Shown here one piece after another: positions 54,997 through 64,000 of a stretch of 64,000 nt of DNA. The translations under genes were made by a program, and so were the position numbers. The stretch comes from Martinezella lusitana (GTDB lineage: Bacteria > Pseudomonadota > Alphaproteobacteria > Rhizobiales > Rhizobiaceae). The number at the start of each line of letters is the position of its first letter. Position 1 is the stretch's first letter. Below the pieces are notes generated by a model, which saw nothing but the letters and a program-made list of their open reading frames with translations, did no database searches and was not told the DNA's origin. The stretch covers positions 248,001-312,000 of the forward strand of contig NZ_FMAF01000004.1 in assembly GCF_900094565.1 (NCBI RefSeq). Reading direction: 5' to 3'.

Positions 54997-55878
54997 CTAT
55001 TTGGCGCGCGGGAAGCGGGCAGCGAAGTCGTCGGCGATCTCATTCATCGTCACGAACTTCACGCCCGGATGCTTGATCATATGCGCATAAAGCCGCTCCA
55101 GCATCATCAGCACCTGCGGCCTGCCGGCCACGTCCGGATGGATGGTGATCGGGAAGACGGCATAGTCCATTTCGCGATAGACCCAATCGAACTGATCGCG
55201 CCACATCTGCTCGATATCGTGCGGATTGACGAAGCCGTGGCTGTTGGGAGCCTTCTTGATGAACATCATCGGCGGCAGATCGTCGAGATACCAGGAAGCC
55301 GGGATCTCGATCAGATCGGTCTCCTTGCCCCTCTTCAGCGGCACCATCCATTCAGAGGGCTTGCGGGAATAGTCGATCTTCGTCCAGCTGTCTCCGACCC
55401 GCACATAATAGGGCGTGAAGTCTTTGTGCATCAGCGAGTGATCGTACTTGATGCCGCGCTCCAGAAGCAGCTCGTTGGTGACGTTGGAGAATTCCCACCA
55501 GGGCGCGACATAACCTGTAGGACGCTTGCCCGAAAGCTTGGTCACGAGCTCGATGCACTTGTCGAGGATCTCGGTTTCCTGCTCGCGCGTCATGGCGATC
55601 GGGTTTTCATGGCTGTAGCCGTGAATGCCGATTTCATGGCCGGCATCGGCCACCGCCTGCATCTGCTCGGGAAAGGTCTCGATCGAATGGCCGGGGATGA
55701 ACCACGTGGTCTTGATGCCGAACCGCTCGAAGAGTTTCACCAGCCGCGGGCTGCCGACTTCGCCGGCAAACAGGCCGCGCGAGATATCGTCAGGCGAATC
55801 CTCGCCGCCATAGGAGCCGAGCCAGCCGGCCACGGCATCGACGTCGACACCAAAACTGCACAAGATTTCCTTCGCCAT
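54997..55878 (-). CDS. Polysaccharide deacetylase family protein, Helicobacter PgdA-like
   Basis: 293 residues of the NodB/CE4 fold. From memory it is strikingly like H. pylori PgdA (HP0310) throughout: [34 protein letters not shown], and [20 protein letters not shown]. Metal ligands fall at the same positions, Asp14, His86 and His90. There is no signal peptide, so it is cytoplasmic. Substrate is therefore probably an imported small molecule (N-acyl or cyclic amide) rather than peptidoglycan. It lies 32 bp after the ATPase gene in the transport operon. Confidence 0.88.
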   Translation of the reverse strand: MAKEILCSFGVDVDAVAGWLGSYGGEDSPDDISRGLFAGEVGSPRLVKLFERFGIKTTWFIPGHSIETFPEQMQAVADAGHEIGIHGYSHENPIAMTREQETEILDKCIELVTKLSGKRPTGYVAPWWEFSNVTNELLLERGIKYDHSLMHKDFTPYYVRVGDSWTKIDYSRKPSEWMVPLKRGKETDLIEIPASWYLDDLPPMMFIKKAPNSHGFVNPHDIEQMWRDQFDWVYREMDYAVFPITIHPDVAGRPQVLMMLERLYAHMIKHPGVKFVTMNEIADDFAARFPRAK

Positions 55879-55910
55879 GGGATGACCTCCTTTGATCAGG
55901 TTTTCTATAA

Positions 55911-57014
<1,104 letters not shown>

Positions 57015-57101
57015 GAGAGATCTCCGAGCGTGGGCAGAGAGGCCGGATTGGCCTCCCCGCGGGGCAAGAGGCAGATGGCCGAAGCCTGTGCCAGACCCAG
57101 A

Positions 57102-58334
57102 TCAGGCATTGAGGAATTCATCCCATTTCTGGACGAGATGGTCGTATTCGTCCGGCCACTGGTGCCAATAGGCCACGTTCTTTGCGCGCTCCGAGAGCGA
57201 GCCGCCGTCGCGCAGGTCGCCTTCCTTGATGCCGCGCTCTGCAGCGCCCACCCATGGCTTGCCCTCGTACCAGAAGGCGTATTTTTCCGGCGCCATGACC
57301 TTCTGGATATTGGTCGAGGGCGAGTAGTAGCCCTGCTCCGATACGGTGATGCCCGGCTCGCCCGACAGCCAGTAGTCGGCATAGGCGATCACGGCTTCCT
57401 TGTTGGGCGTGCCCGATATCATCGAAGGGCCGATCGCCCAGCCGCGATAGCCTTCCTTCGGCACCGCATATTTGCACGCCTTGCCCTGGGCCTTGACGGC
57501 CATGACCGCCGGCTGCCAGGCGTCGCAGACGACCATCTCGCCCGATGCCATAAGGTTCACCAACTCACCGAAATCACCCCAAAGCGCCCGGAACTGCCCG
57601 TCCTTCTTCTTGGAGACGAGGAATTTCGCCGCTTCGTCGATTTCGGCGGCGGTCGGGTTGCCCGGGTTCTTGACGCTCGAAAGCCCGAGCGTGTTCATGG
57701 CCATGATGGCCTGGCCGAAGGCGATCAGCGGATCGGTATTGAGGCCCGACTTGCCTTTCCACTTCGGATCGAAGATCGCCGACCAGCTATTGGCCTCTTC
57801 GGCCGACAGCACGTCGGGATTGTAGCCGATGGAATCGTAGTTATAGACGGCCGGCACCATGTTCAGCGTGGTCTTGGCATCGTCGGCCCAGATCTGGCCG
57901 ACGATCTGCTGTTTCGGCCCCCACTTGTCGGATGGCGTCGTGAAGGTGTCACGAATATTGGCCCAATTTTTCAGCGAGGCGGCCGGGATCGCTTCGACAT
58001 TGTTGGTCATCACGATCGACGGCAGGCGTTCGCCGATGATCTCCCAGCAATCGTAGTCCTTGGAGCCAGAGAGGATCTTCGTCTGCGCATCCGGGAACGT
58101 CGCTGCCGTGCCGGAGGTTTGACCGACGCCGCTTTCCTTGCGGAAATCGGCGAGGATTCGTTCCTGAACGGTGACGGAAAGACCGATGGTGCGCAGCTGC
58201 TCCTTGGCAAGGCCACTTGCCTGTGCGTAAGCCATCCGCGACGATAGGAGTGGCGTGCCGCCCCCGATCGCCAGCGCCATCATGCCGGCCGATTGTTTCA
58301 ACAGAGAGCGCCTGTTCATTTCCATTTTGGACAT
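57102..58334 (-). CDS. Polyamine-type ABC substrate-binding protein, Tat-exported
   Basis: 410 residues of the PotD/SBP_bac_8 family. The N-terminus MSKMEMNRRSLLKQSAGMMA has the twin-Arg motif NRRSLLK followed by a hydrophobic stretch and a cleavage site near AYA, so export is by the Tat system. Ligand unknown: polyamines are the family default, but the operon enzymes point to an amide-containing compound. It is 99 bp downstream of an SDR gene. The paralogue at 52307-53545 lacks any export signal. Confidence 0.92.
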   Translation of the reverse strand: MSKMEMNRRSLLKQSAGMMALAIGGGTPLLSSRMAYAQASGLAKEQLRTIGLSVTVQERILADFRKESGVGQTSGTAATFPDAQTKILSGSKDYDCWEIIGERLPSIVMTNNVEAIPAASLKNWANIRDTFTTPSDKWGPKQQIVGQIWADDAKTTLNMVPAVYNYDSIGYNPDVLSAEEANSWSAIFDPKWKGKSGLNTDPLIAFGQAIMAMNTLGLSSVKNPGNPTAAEIDEAAKFLVSKKKDGQFRALWGDFGELVNLMASGEMVVCDAWQPAVMAVKAQGKACKYAVPKEGYRGWAIGPSMISGTPNKEAVIAYADYWLSGEPGITVSEQGYYSPSTNIQKVMAPEKYAFWYEGKPWVGAAERGIKEGDLRDGGSLSERAKNVAYWHQWPDEYDHLVQKWDEFLNA

Positions 58335-58433
58335 CTCATGTTCTCCTGTGCTGATTGCTGTTCCCTGAGCCCTTGGCGGGCCTGCTTTATTGCCGTATCG
58401 CGTGGCGCCCGGCCGCTGCCGGAGCGCCGGCGA

Positions 58434-59201
58434 TCAGTACCGCCCCACCAGGAGGCCACCATCCACGACCAGAACCTGGCCGGTCATGTATCTCGCGCCC
58501 TTCGACGCGAGGAATGCGATCACATCGGCGATATCTTCCGGCTCGCCGAGCCGGCCCATGGGGATGAATTCGGCTGCCTTCTCGGCACCCGCAGGGCCGA
58601 GTGAATTCTCTTCCGAGAGCAGTTGCGCAGTGCGGATATAGCCCGGGGCAATGCCGTTGACCCTGACGCCGTCTTTCGCCAGCTCGACGGCAAGCCCTCG
58701 CACCAGCCCAACAACGCCGGACTTGGCGGCGGAATAATGGACATGCTCGTCCCATCCGTAGGCGACGCCCATGATGGAGGAGAGTGCGATGATGCTTCCA
58801 GATTTACGGGTGCGCATGCCGGGCGTCGCAGCACGCACCAGCTTGAAGATGCCCTTCAGGTCGACATCCATCGTCAGGTCCCACTTGTCGTCGCTGAGCT
58901 TGGCGAGCGGGGTGCGATGGGCGATGCCGGCATTGGCGACGATGACATCGATCTTGCCGAAACGCGCTTCGACATCGGCGACAAGCTGGTTGGCAGCGTC
59001 CGTCGAGCGGACATCGTAGAGGTGGAATTCAGCCGAACCGCCGGCGGTGAGAATGTCGCGAACGGTCGCCTCGCCCTCGTTTTCGAGGATATCGGTGACG
59101 ACGACATAATCGCCGAGCGCGGCAAAAGCCTTGGCTGTCGCCTGGCCGATGCCGATGCCTGCGCCGGTGATGATGACAACCCGCTTTTGTAAACTGTCCA
59201 T
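58434..59201 (-). CDS. Short-chain dehydrogenase/reductase
   Basis: A 255-residue classical SDR. The cofactor motif is TGAGIGIGQA, with Asp after beta-strand 2 (VVTDI) suggesting NAD preference. NAG is present in VANAGIA, Ser in IALSSIMG, and YSAAK is the active-site Tyr/Lys. All catalytic residues are intact. It lies 13 bp after another SDR gene in the same operon, so two sequential oxidations or an epimerisation by oxidation/reduction are possible. Substrate unknown. Confidence 0.92.
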   Translation of the reverse strand: MDSLQKRVVIITGAGIGIGQATAKAFAALGDYVVVTDILENEGEATVRDILTAGGSAEFHLYDVRSTDAANQLVADVEARFGKIDVIVANAGIAHRTPLAKLSDDKWDLTMDVDLKGIFKLVRAATPGMRTRKSGSIIALSSIMGVAYGWDEHVHYSAAKSGVVGLVRGLAVELAKDGVRVNGIAPGYIRTAQLLSEENSLGPAGAEKAAEFIPMGRLGEPEDIADVIAFLASKGARYMTGQVLVVDGGLLVGRY

Positions 59202-59214
59202 CTGCTTCTCTCCT

Positions 59215-59955
59215 TCAGAGCATCACGTCGCCGGAATTAGGCCCTAGCGTCTGACCGACGAAGAGGCTTGCGGCCGGCGATGCCAGGAACGCCACGGTCG
59301 CGGCCACCTCTTCAGGCTCGCCGAAGCGGCCGAGCGGCAGCTCGCGTTTCTTGCGCTCGCGCCATTCCTCGGAAAGCCCCAGTACCAGCGGCGTGTTGAT
59401 CGGCCCCGGCGCCACAGCATTGACCCGCACGCCACAGCTGGAAACCTCGCGGGCAAGCGCCTTTGTCATGCCGATGATTGCCGCCTTGGCGCCGGAGTAA
59501 TGGACGAGCTCGATGCCGCCGATCTGCCCGAGCTGCGAGGCGACGTTGACGATCACCCCCTCGCCGCGTCGAAGCATTGCCGGCATGACCGCCTTGGTCA
59601 TCAGGAAGGTGCCGCGAACGTGCACGGCAAACATCCGGTCGAAATCCTCAAGCTCGAGATCCTCGAAAGCGGCCTGATGCGCAATGCCTGCATTGTTGAC
59701 GAGAAGGTCGACGTCGCCGTGCGAGGCCTCGGCGGCAGCATGGATCGCCGCCACATCCTCGGGCCGGGCGACGTCGCCGGCGATCGCGGTCGCCATACCG
59801 CCTGCCGATATGATTTCCGAAGCGACGACCTGAGCCCGGTCGCCGGAGAGATCATTGACCAAAACCGCATAGCCGTCAGCCGCAAGCCGGAGCGCGATAG
59901 CCCGACCAATACCCGAGCCGGCGCCGGTGACGATTGCAGAAGCCCTATGCGTCAT
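59215..59955 (-). CDS. Short-chain dehydrogenase/reductase
   Basis: About 246 residues. Classical SDR motifs: TGAGSGIGRAIALRL, NNAGIAHQ, NVASQLGQIGG and the YSGAK active site. Asp in LVNDLSGD suggests NAD. The start may be either of two adjacent ATGs (59958 or 59955), the first overlapping the permease stop by 4 bp. It is similar to but distinct from the following SDR, so both are probably needed. Confidence 0.92.
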   Translation of the reverse strand: MTHRASAIVTGAGSGIGRAIALRLAADGYAVLVNDLSGDRAQVVASEIISAGGMATAIAGDVARPEDVAAIHAAAEASHGDVDLLVNNAGIAHQAAFEDLELEDFDRMFAVHVRGTFLMTKAVMPAMLRRGEGVIVNVASQLGQIGGIELVHYSGAKAAIIGMTKALAREVSSCGVRVNAVAPGPINTPLVLGLSEEWRERKKRELPLGRFGEPEEVAATVAFLASPAASLFVGQTLGPNSGDVML

Positions 59956-60800
59956 CATGCGTCCTCCTGGATGCGGATGCGCTTGGCGCGGCGAACCGAC
60001 AGCCCCATCAGGATCGCGTAGGTGCCGAGAAGCGCGAAGGAAAACAGCGTCGTCAGCACACCGAAGGCAAAGACGTTCGGATGAACCTCGACGGAGAAGG
60101 TGCCGTAGATGGCGAGCGGCAGCGTCAATTCCCGGCCGGAGGCAAACAAGGTCCGCGAGAACTCGTCATAGGACAGCGTGAAGGCAAAGAGCATGGCCGA
60201 AAGCACGCCGGGGAAGATCAGCGGGAAGGTCACCTTGCGGAAGGTGCGCGCCGGGGTGACGCCAAGCGACCAGGACGCCTCCTCCATGCTGGGATCGAAC
60301 CTGTTGAAGATCGCCAGCATGACCAGGAAAGCGAAGGGGAAAGTATAGACGACATGCAGGACGAAGGCCGTGCTCCACCAATGCCGGTCGATGCCGAAAG
60401 CATTGGCGACGAGCGCCATGCCGAGACCGACCAGCACGCCCGGCACCATCATGCCGAGAACGATCAGATAGAAGACGACGCCCGAGCCGCGGAACTTGCG
60501 GCGGAAGGCCTGGGCGGACATGACGCCGAGCACCGTGGAGACGATCATGGTCATCAGCGCGAGGGATAGCGAACGGATCAGCGCCTGATCGATCGGCAGG
60601 GGCGCGATGCGCGAGGGCGGCGTCAACCCGAAGAGATGACGATACCAATAGGTTGACCATTCGATGATCGGGAATTGCGGGCCGCCCTCCGGGCCAGTCT
60701 GGAACGACAGGATCGCCAGGACCGCGAGCGGCCCATAAAGGAAGATGAGAAAGAGCGCCGTATAAACACCCAGGCCGAGTTTGATGCCGCCAGCGTTCAT
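59955..60800 (-). CDS. Polyamine-type ABC permease (PotC-like)
   Basis: 281 residues, about six hydrophobic segments, and the EAA coupling loop MEEASWSLGVTPARTFRKVT. It belongs to the binding-protein-dependent permease family of PotC/YdcV type. ATG 60800 is 2 bp after the PotB-like stop, and longer frame reads into that gene, so the start is fixed by context. Confidence 0.92.
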   Translation of the reverse strand: MNAGGIKLGLGVYTALFLIFLYGPLAVLAILSFQTGPEGGPQFPIIEWSTYWYRHLFGLTPPSRIAPLPIDQALIRSLSLALMTMIVSTVLGVMSAQAFRRKFRGSGVVFYLIVLGMMVPGVLVGLGMALVANAFGIDRHWWSTAFVLHVVYTFPFAFLVMLAIFNRFDPSMEEASWSLGVTPARTFRKVTFPLIFPGVLSAMLFAFTLSYDEFSRTLFASGRELTLPLAIYGTFSVEVHPNVFAFGVLTTLFSFALLGTYAILMGLSVRRAKRIRIQEDA

Positions 60801-60802
60801 GA

Positions 60803-61702
60803 TCAAAGCTCCTTTCTGAGGTCGACGACCCTGAGCAATGCGGCAATGACCGCGCCCATGACGATGGTCAGGATGACGCCCGCGACCGCCGCAAAAGCCC
60901 ATTTCAGCGAGCCGACCTGGGTGACGATGATATTGCCGAGCAGATTGACCTTTCGGCCGGACAGCGCGGCGGCCGTCGCGAATTCGCCGAGAACCATCAC
61001 GGAGACGAAGATCGAGCCGACCACTACGCCCGGCATGGACAGCGGCAGAATGATCGTGCGGAAGATGCGCCAGAAGCCGGCACCCAGATCCTGTGCAGCC
61101 TCGATGACCGAGGCGTCGATGCGGCCCATCATGAACGCGATCGGCCCGACCATGAAGACGCAATAGATTTGCGTCATACCGATGATCACGGATAGCTCCG
61201 AAAACAAGAGCACTTCGATGGGCTGCTGCACGATGCCGAGCTTCATCAGGATCATGTTGATCGCCCCCTCGGTACCGAGCATCGGCCGCCAGGCGAGAAC
61301 GCGGATCAGGAACGATGTCCAGAACGGAATGACGCAGAGGACGAGAAGCACGGTCTGCAGCGTCTTGTTCTTGACGAGCAGGCCGACGAAGAGCGCCGCC
61401 GGATAGCCGACGACGAGGGTCGATATCAGCACGAGCAGCCAGATGCGGATCGTCGTCCAGAGAGCCCCGAGATATGTGGGGCTGGTCAGGAAGGTGACCC
61501 AGCTCTGCAAGGTCAGCGTCGGCTCGATCTTGAAGGTCGTCTGCGTCCAGAAGGAAACATAGACCATCATCAGGATCGGCAGGACCAGAAAGGCGAGCAT
61601 CCAGATCATGCCCGGCGCCAGCAGCCAGAATGTCTTGTTCGATGCCCTGCGCACAGTTGCGCTTTCCTCTGCGGCGTCCTCGCTTGTCGCAACCATGGTC
61701 AT
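60803..61702 (-). CDS. Polyamine-type ABC permease (PotB-like)
   Basis: 299 residues, with a cytoplasmic N-terminus (about 30 residues) and six hydrophobic segments. The EAA loop is VIEAAQDLGAGFWRIFRTII, typical of PotB/YdcU permeases. It pairs with the next permease to form the membrane channel. It lies 48 bp after the first ATPase gene. Confidence 0.92.
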   Translation of the reverse strand: MTMVATSEDAAEESATVRRASNKTFWLLAPGMIWMLAFLVLPILMMVYVSFWTQTTFKIEPTLTLQSWVTFLTSPTYLGALWTTIRIWLLVLISTLVVGYPAALFVGLLVKNKTLQTVLLVLCVIPFWTSFLIRVLAWRPMLGTEGAINMILMKLGIVQQPIEVLLFSELSVIIGMTQIYCVFMVGPIAFMMGRIDASVIEAAQDLGAGFWRIFRTIILPLSMPGVVVGSIFVSVMVLGEFATAAALSGRKVNLLGNIIVTQVGSLKWAFAAVAGVILTIVMGAVIAALLRVVDLRKEL

Positions 61703-61750
61703 CTCTCGCTCTCCTTGGCGGGTCCGGGGGAAGGTTTCGGGATGCTCAGA

Positions 61751-62824
61751 TCAACCGAAGACAAGGGCATCCTCCTTCTTCCAGACGAGCGCATAGCGAT
61801 CCTTTTCGACGAAGGCCGGTGGCCGGGCGTGGCTGAGATGGGACTCGACCTCGAAGACGTGCCCGCCATCGAGCGAGAAGAAGGAATTGACCGCCGCGCC
61901 CGAATATTCGCTGGCGATGAAATCGCCCTCGATACGGACCTCATCGTCCGACAGCCGGGCATCGCGAGGACGGATCGCAACGCGGTCGTAGCGGATGGCA
62001 TAGGCCGGTTGCGGCGCCTTCCGGCGCGACGCGTTCAGCGGAAAGCGGCCGGCGGGACCGACGAAGGCATCCTCGACGACAGCACCGGCAAACAGATTGT
62101 AGCAATTGAGATAGCGGGCGACGGCTGCCGAGGCCGGGCTGTTGTAGACGACATCGGAGGCAGCGGCCTGCGCGATGCGGCCGCGATCGAGAACAAGCAC
62201 GAGATCCCCCATCGCCAGGGCCTCGGATTCGCTGCCCGTCACATGCAGGAAAGTCACGCCGCAGCGCTCCCTGATAATCTTGAGCTCACTTCGCATGCGG
62301 CCGCGCAAGTTGGCGTCGAGCGCGCCGAGCGGCTCGTCGAGCAGCACCATCTTCGGCTCCGTCACCAGTGTGCGCGCCAAGGCGACGCGCTGGCGCTGAC
62401 CGCCGGAAATCTGCGTGACGGCGCGATCGTCAAAGCCCTTGAGACCGACCAGCGCCAACATGTCCTGAACCCTCGAGGCCAAGGCGCGCGGATCGGTGAC
62501 CGGATCGACCTTGCGATTGCGCAGGCCGAAAGCGACGTTTTCGGCAACGGACAGATGCGGAAACAGCGCGAAGTTCTGGAAAACGAAACCGATGCCGCGA
62601 TCACGTGGCTGAACACCATCAAGGCGCTTGCCATGAAAGAGGATCGAGCCGGAATCCGGCTCCTCGAAACCGGCGATGACACGCAGCAATGTCGTCTTGC
62701 CCGACCCGCTCGGTCCGAGCAGCGAAATATAGGCATCGTCGGGCAGAGAAAAATCCACCGCATCCAGCGCGGGCGCCGCGCCATAGGACTTGGTGACTTG
62801 CTTGATCTGAAGAACGGTCGACAC
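61751..62824 (-). CDS. Polyamine-type ABC transporter ATP-binding protein (first gene of the operon)
   Basis: About 357 residues from GTG 62824, which follows AGGAAA. The frame continues to 62935, but the extra residues do not look like the family. Walker A is GPSGSGKTT, signature ISGGQRQRVALART, Walker B MVLLDEPLGALDA, and a TOBE domain follows. The signature has Ile for Leu. It starts the long operon and faces the tandem-GntR regulator, with the permeases immediately downstream. Confidence 0.88.
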   Translation of the reverse strand: MSTVLQIKQVTKSYGAAPALDAVDFSLPDDAYISLLGPSGSGKTTLLRVIAGFEEPDSGSILFHGKRLDGVQPRDRGIGFVFQNFALFPHLSVAENVAFGLRNRKVDPVTDPRALASRVQDMLALVGLKGFDDRAVTQISGGQRQRVALARTLVTEPKMVLLDEPLGALDANLRGRMRSELKIIRERCGVTFLHVTGSESEALAMGDLVLVLDRGRIAQAAASDVVYNSPASAAVARYLNCYNLFAGAVVEDAFVGPAGRFPLNASRRKAPQPAYAIRYDRVAIRPRDARLSDDEVRIEGDFIASEYSGAAVNSFFSLDGGHVFEVESHLSHARPPAFVEKDRYALVWKKEDALVFG

Positions 62825-63359
62825 CGATTTCCTGCCAGTTTCAAGGCAAGGACCATCCTTTAGGCAAAGAGCCGCCATCGCCGGATCAGCATTGATCCGG
62901 ACACCAGACGTCCGTCTGCTTTCGCGCATGATCACATGCGCGTCAAAGAGATGTTCCTTGGCGTTTCAACGAGTTCCACCTGCGGCGCTTCTGATGAGCG
63001 CCTTGATGATGAAAGCATCGCATAAATGATTTTTGTATTCAATAGACTTTTTTTCAAAAGTCTGATTGCCCGGCAACAAATATCAAAACCTCAACCGACA
63101 TCCAGAGCACTAGCCGCGAGAAACTCCCGTCGAAAGGCCCCAAAGTGTCGTCACCATATGATCGAAGCAAAGGCAGCCAGGTCAGTGCTTCCTACGGAAA
63201 TAACTCACAAAAATGCGTATTGCATCCCGCACACTTACCCTCGCCGCGCATCGGCGCCGGCTTACGGAATGGTATTAGTTGAATTTCGTATTCAATAGTC
63301 ATTTATTTTTGCGCTATATTGACGCTACAAAAAGCGTAAGAGTGAGGCATCGGAACGAC
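62825..63359. other. Divergent control region of the long operon
   Basis: This 535-bp AT-rich interval lies between the first ATPase gene and the tandem-GntR gene. It contains two copies of GTATTCAATAG (63035-63045 and 63288-63298) and a TATATT near 63315. No open frame here is convincing. Both divergent promoters should lie here. Confidence 0.5.
63035..63298. promoter_or_regulatory. Pair of GTATTCAATAG repeats, candidate operators
   Basis: GTATTCAATAG occurs at 63035-63045 and again at 63288-63298, with the nine-base core TATTCAATA being a palindrome around the central C. One copy lies on the side of the transport operon; the other is about 60 bp before the regulator start. This layout suits autoregulation plus operon control by the tandem-GntR protein. 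Inferred from position. Confidence 0.45.
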
Positions 63360-64000
63360 ATGAGTCCATTGCATCAGATGACCGAAAACGGTGCGCGGCC
63401 CAGCGCGCAGAAGCGCTACGAGATCGCGGAGGATGTACTGCGCGGCAATATCGAGGACAGCACACTGCCGCCCGGCGTCGTGCTGCTCGAGGGCCCGATC
63501 GCGGACATCCTGCAGATTTCGCGCGCGCCCGTGCAAAGGGCGCTCCAGACGCTGGAAAGCGAGGGGCTGGTCCATCGCTTCAACGGGCGCGGCTATCTCG
63601 TCGGCCCCGCCGGCCAGGGCATCGAACCGAACCGCATTGATATCAAGACGCTCGGGCTTACGATTCCGCGCCATGCCGACGAGGCGCTGCAAAGTCGTGC
63701 CTCCTGGGAGCGGATCTACAACACGGTCGAAGCGGATGTGGCCGGGTGCGTCGTCTTCGGCCAATATCGCATCATCGAGATCGAACTGGCCGATCATTTC
63801 AATGTCAGCCGCACCGTAGTGCGCGATGTGCTGACCCGGCTGCGCGAACGTGGCCTCGTGCGCAAGAACCAGTCTTCCCATTGGATCGCCGGGCCGCTGA
63901 CGGCGCAGATGATCAAGGATCACTTCGTCTTGCGCGGCATGCTCGAGCCCCAGGCACTGGTTGCAGGCGCCGACCACGTCGATCGTGGGCGATTGAACGA
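63360..64000 (+). CDS. Regulator with two tandem GntR winged-helix domains, cut by the right edge
   Basis: ATG 63360 opens a frame that is still open at the window end, 213 complete codons. Residues about 17-83 form one GntR winged helix (ISRAPVQRALQTLESEGLVH), and residues about 116-177 a second (NVSRTVVRDVLTRLRERGLV), followed by the start of an FCD domain (DHFVLRGMLEPQALVA). A usual FCD regulator has only one DNA-binding domain. It is divergent from the twelve-gene operon and is probably its regulator. Ligand unknown. Confidence 0.85.
   Translation, partial: MSPLHQMTENGARPSAQKRYEIAEDVLRGNIEDSTLPPGVVLLEGPIADILQISRAPVQRALQTLESEGLVHRFNGRGYLVGPAGQGIEPNRIDIKTLGLTIPRHADEALQSRASWERIYNTVEADVAGCVVFGQYRIIEIELADHFNVSRTVVRDVLTRLRERGLVRKNQSSHWIAGPLTAQMIKDHFVLRGMLEPQALVAGADHVDRGRLN

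Noticed and set aside
63026..63298. A 90-codon open frame in the regulator-operon intergenic region
   Set aside because: Random-looking composition, no ribosome site, and overlaps both candidate operators.

Overview
This window looks like a chromosome or chromid segment from a fast-growing rhizobium (Rhizobiaceae, Rhizobium/Agrobacterium group). The base composition is GC-rich and even. ABC importers paired with GntR, LysR or MocR regulators are dense, katG is divergent from oxyR, and there are DUF992/BON/CsbD stress proteins and surface-polysaccharide genes. I assigned the taxon from gene content and protein style, not from a marker gene. I see no rRNA, tRNA, CRISPR array, insertion sequence, prophage or replication origin.

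Layout. 0-7.3 kb: an epimerase cut by the left edge, a scar holding decayed ABC-ATPase and chemoreceptor fragments, then a GntR regulator divergent from a five-gene operon (TrpX-type ABC importer, kynureninase, formamidase-like hydrolase) that probably imports and degrades kynurenine-type compounds. 7.3-10 kb: a VOC protein and a PAS-PAS-GGDEF-EAL protein. 10.1-18.1 kb: uxuA divergent from a GntR regulator and a GH2 beta-mannosidase, followed by a GH94 phosphorylase resembling 1,2-beta-oligoglucan phosphorylases. 18.1-21.9 kb: aldo/keto reductase and MFS exporter divergent from a LysR regulator, then a DUF2161 nuclease-fold protein. 22.2-27.4 kb: a DegP protease; an SPFH protein plus NAD-kinase-like protein divergent from a Nudix-type (NrtR-like) regulator across a striking tandem palindrome; a J-domain protein. 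27.7-31.2 kb: flippase, glycosyltransferase-like protein and acyltransferase.

31.2-37.5 kb: a MocR regulator divergent from a signal-less binding protein, a polar amino-acid ABC importer and an M20 amidohydrolase. 38-41.6 kb: oxyR/katG. 41.7-46 kb: a second acyltransferase, a csbD-BON-DUF992 operon and a PAS-LuxR regulator. 46-50.8 kb: an aldo/keto reductase that has lost its catalytic Tyr and His, a zinc alcohol dehydrogenase, a LysR regulator, a cupin/RibD-like pair and a remnant of another aldo/keto reductase.

50.9-64 kb: a compact minus-strand operon of about twelve genes. It encodes a polyamine-type ABC importer (two ATPases, two permeases, a Tat-exported binding protein), two SDR dehydrogenases, a deacetylase very like Helicobacter PgdA, a small CxxC protein, a CobW GTPase, a binding-protein paralogue without signal peptide, and an amidase. 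It faces a regulator with two tandem GntR DNA-binding domains that is cut by the right edge. This operon and the Nudix/SPFH/NAD-kinase module are the best candidates for undescribed systems.
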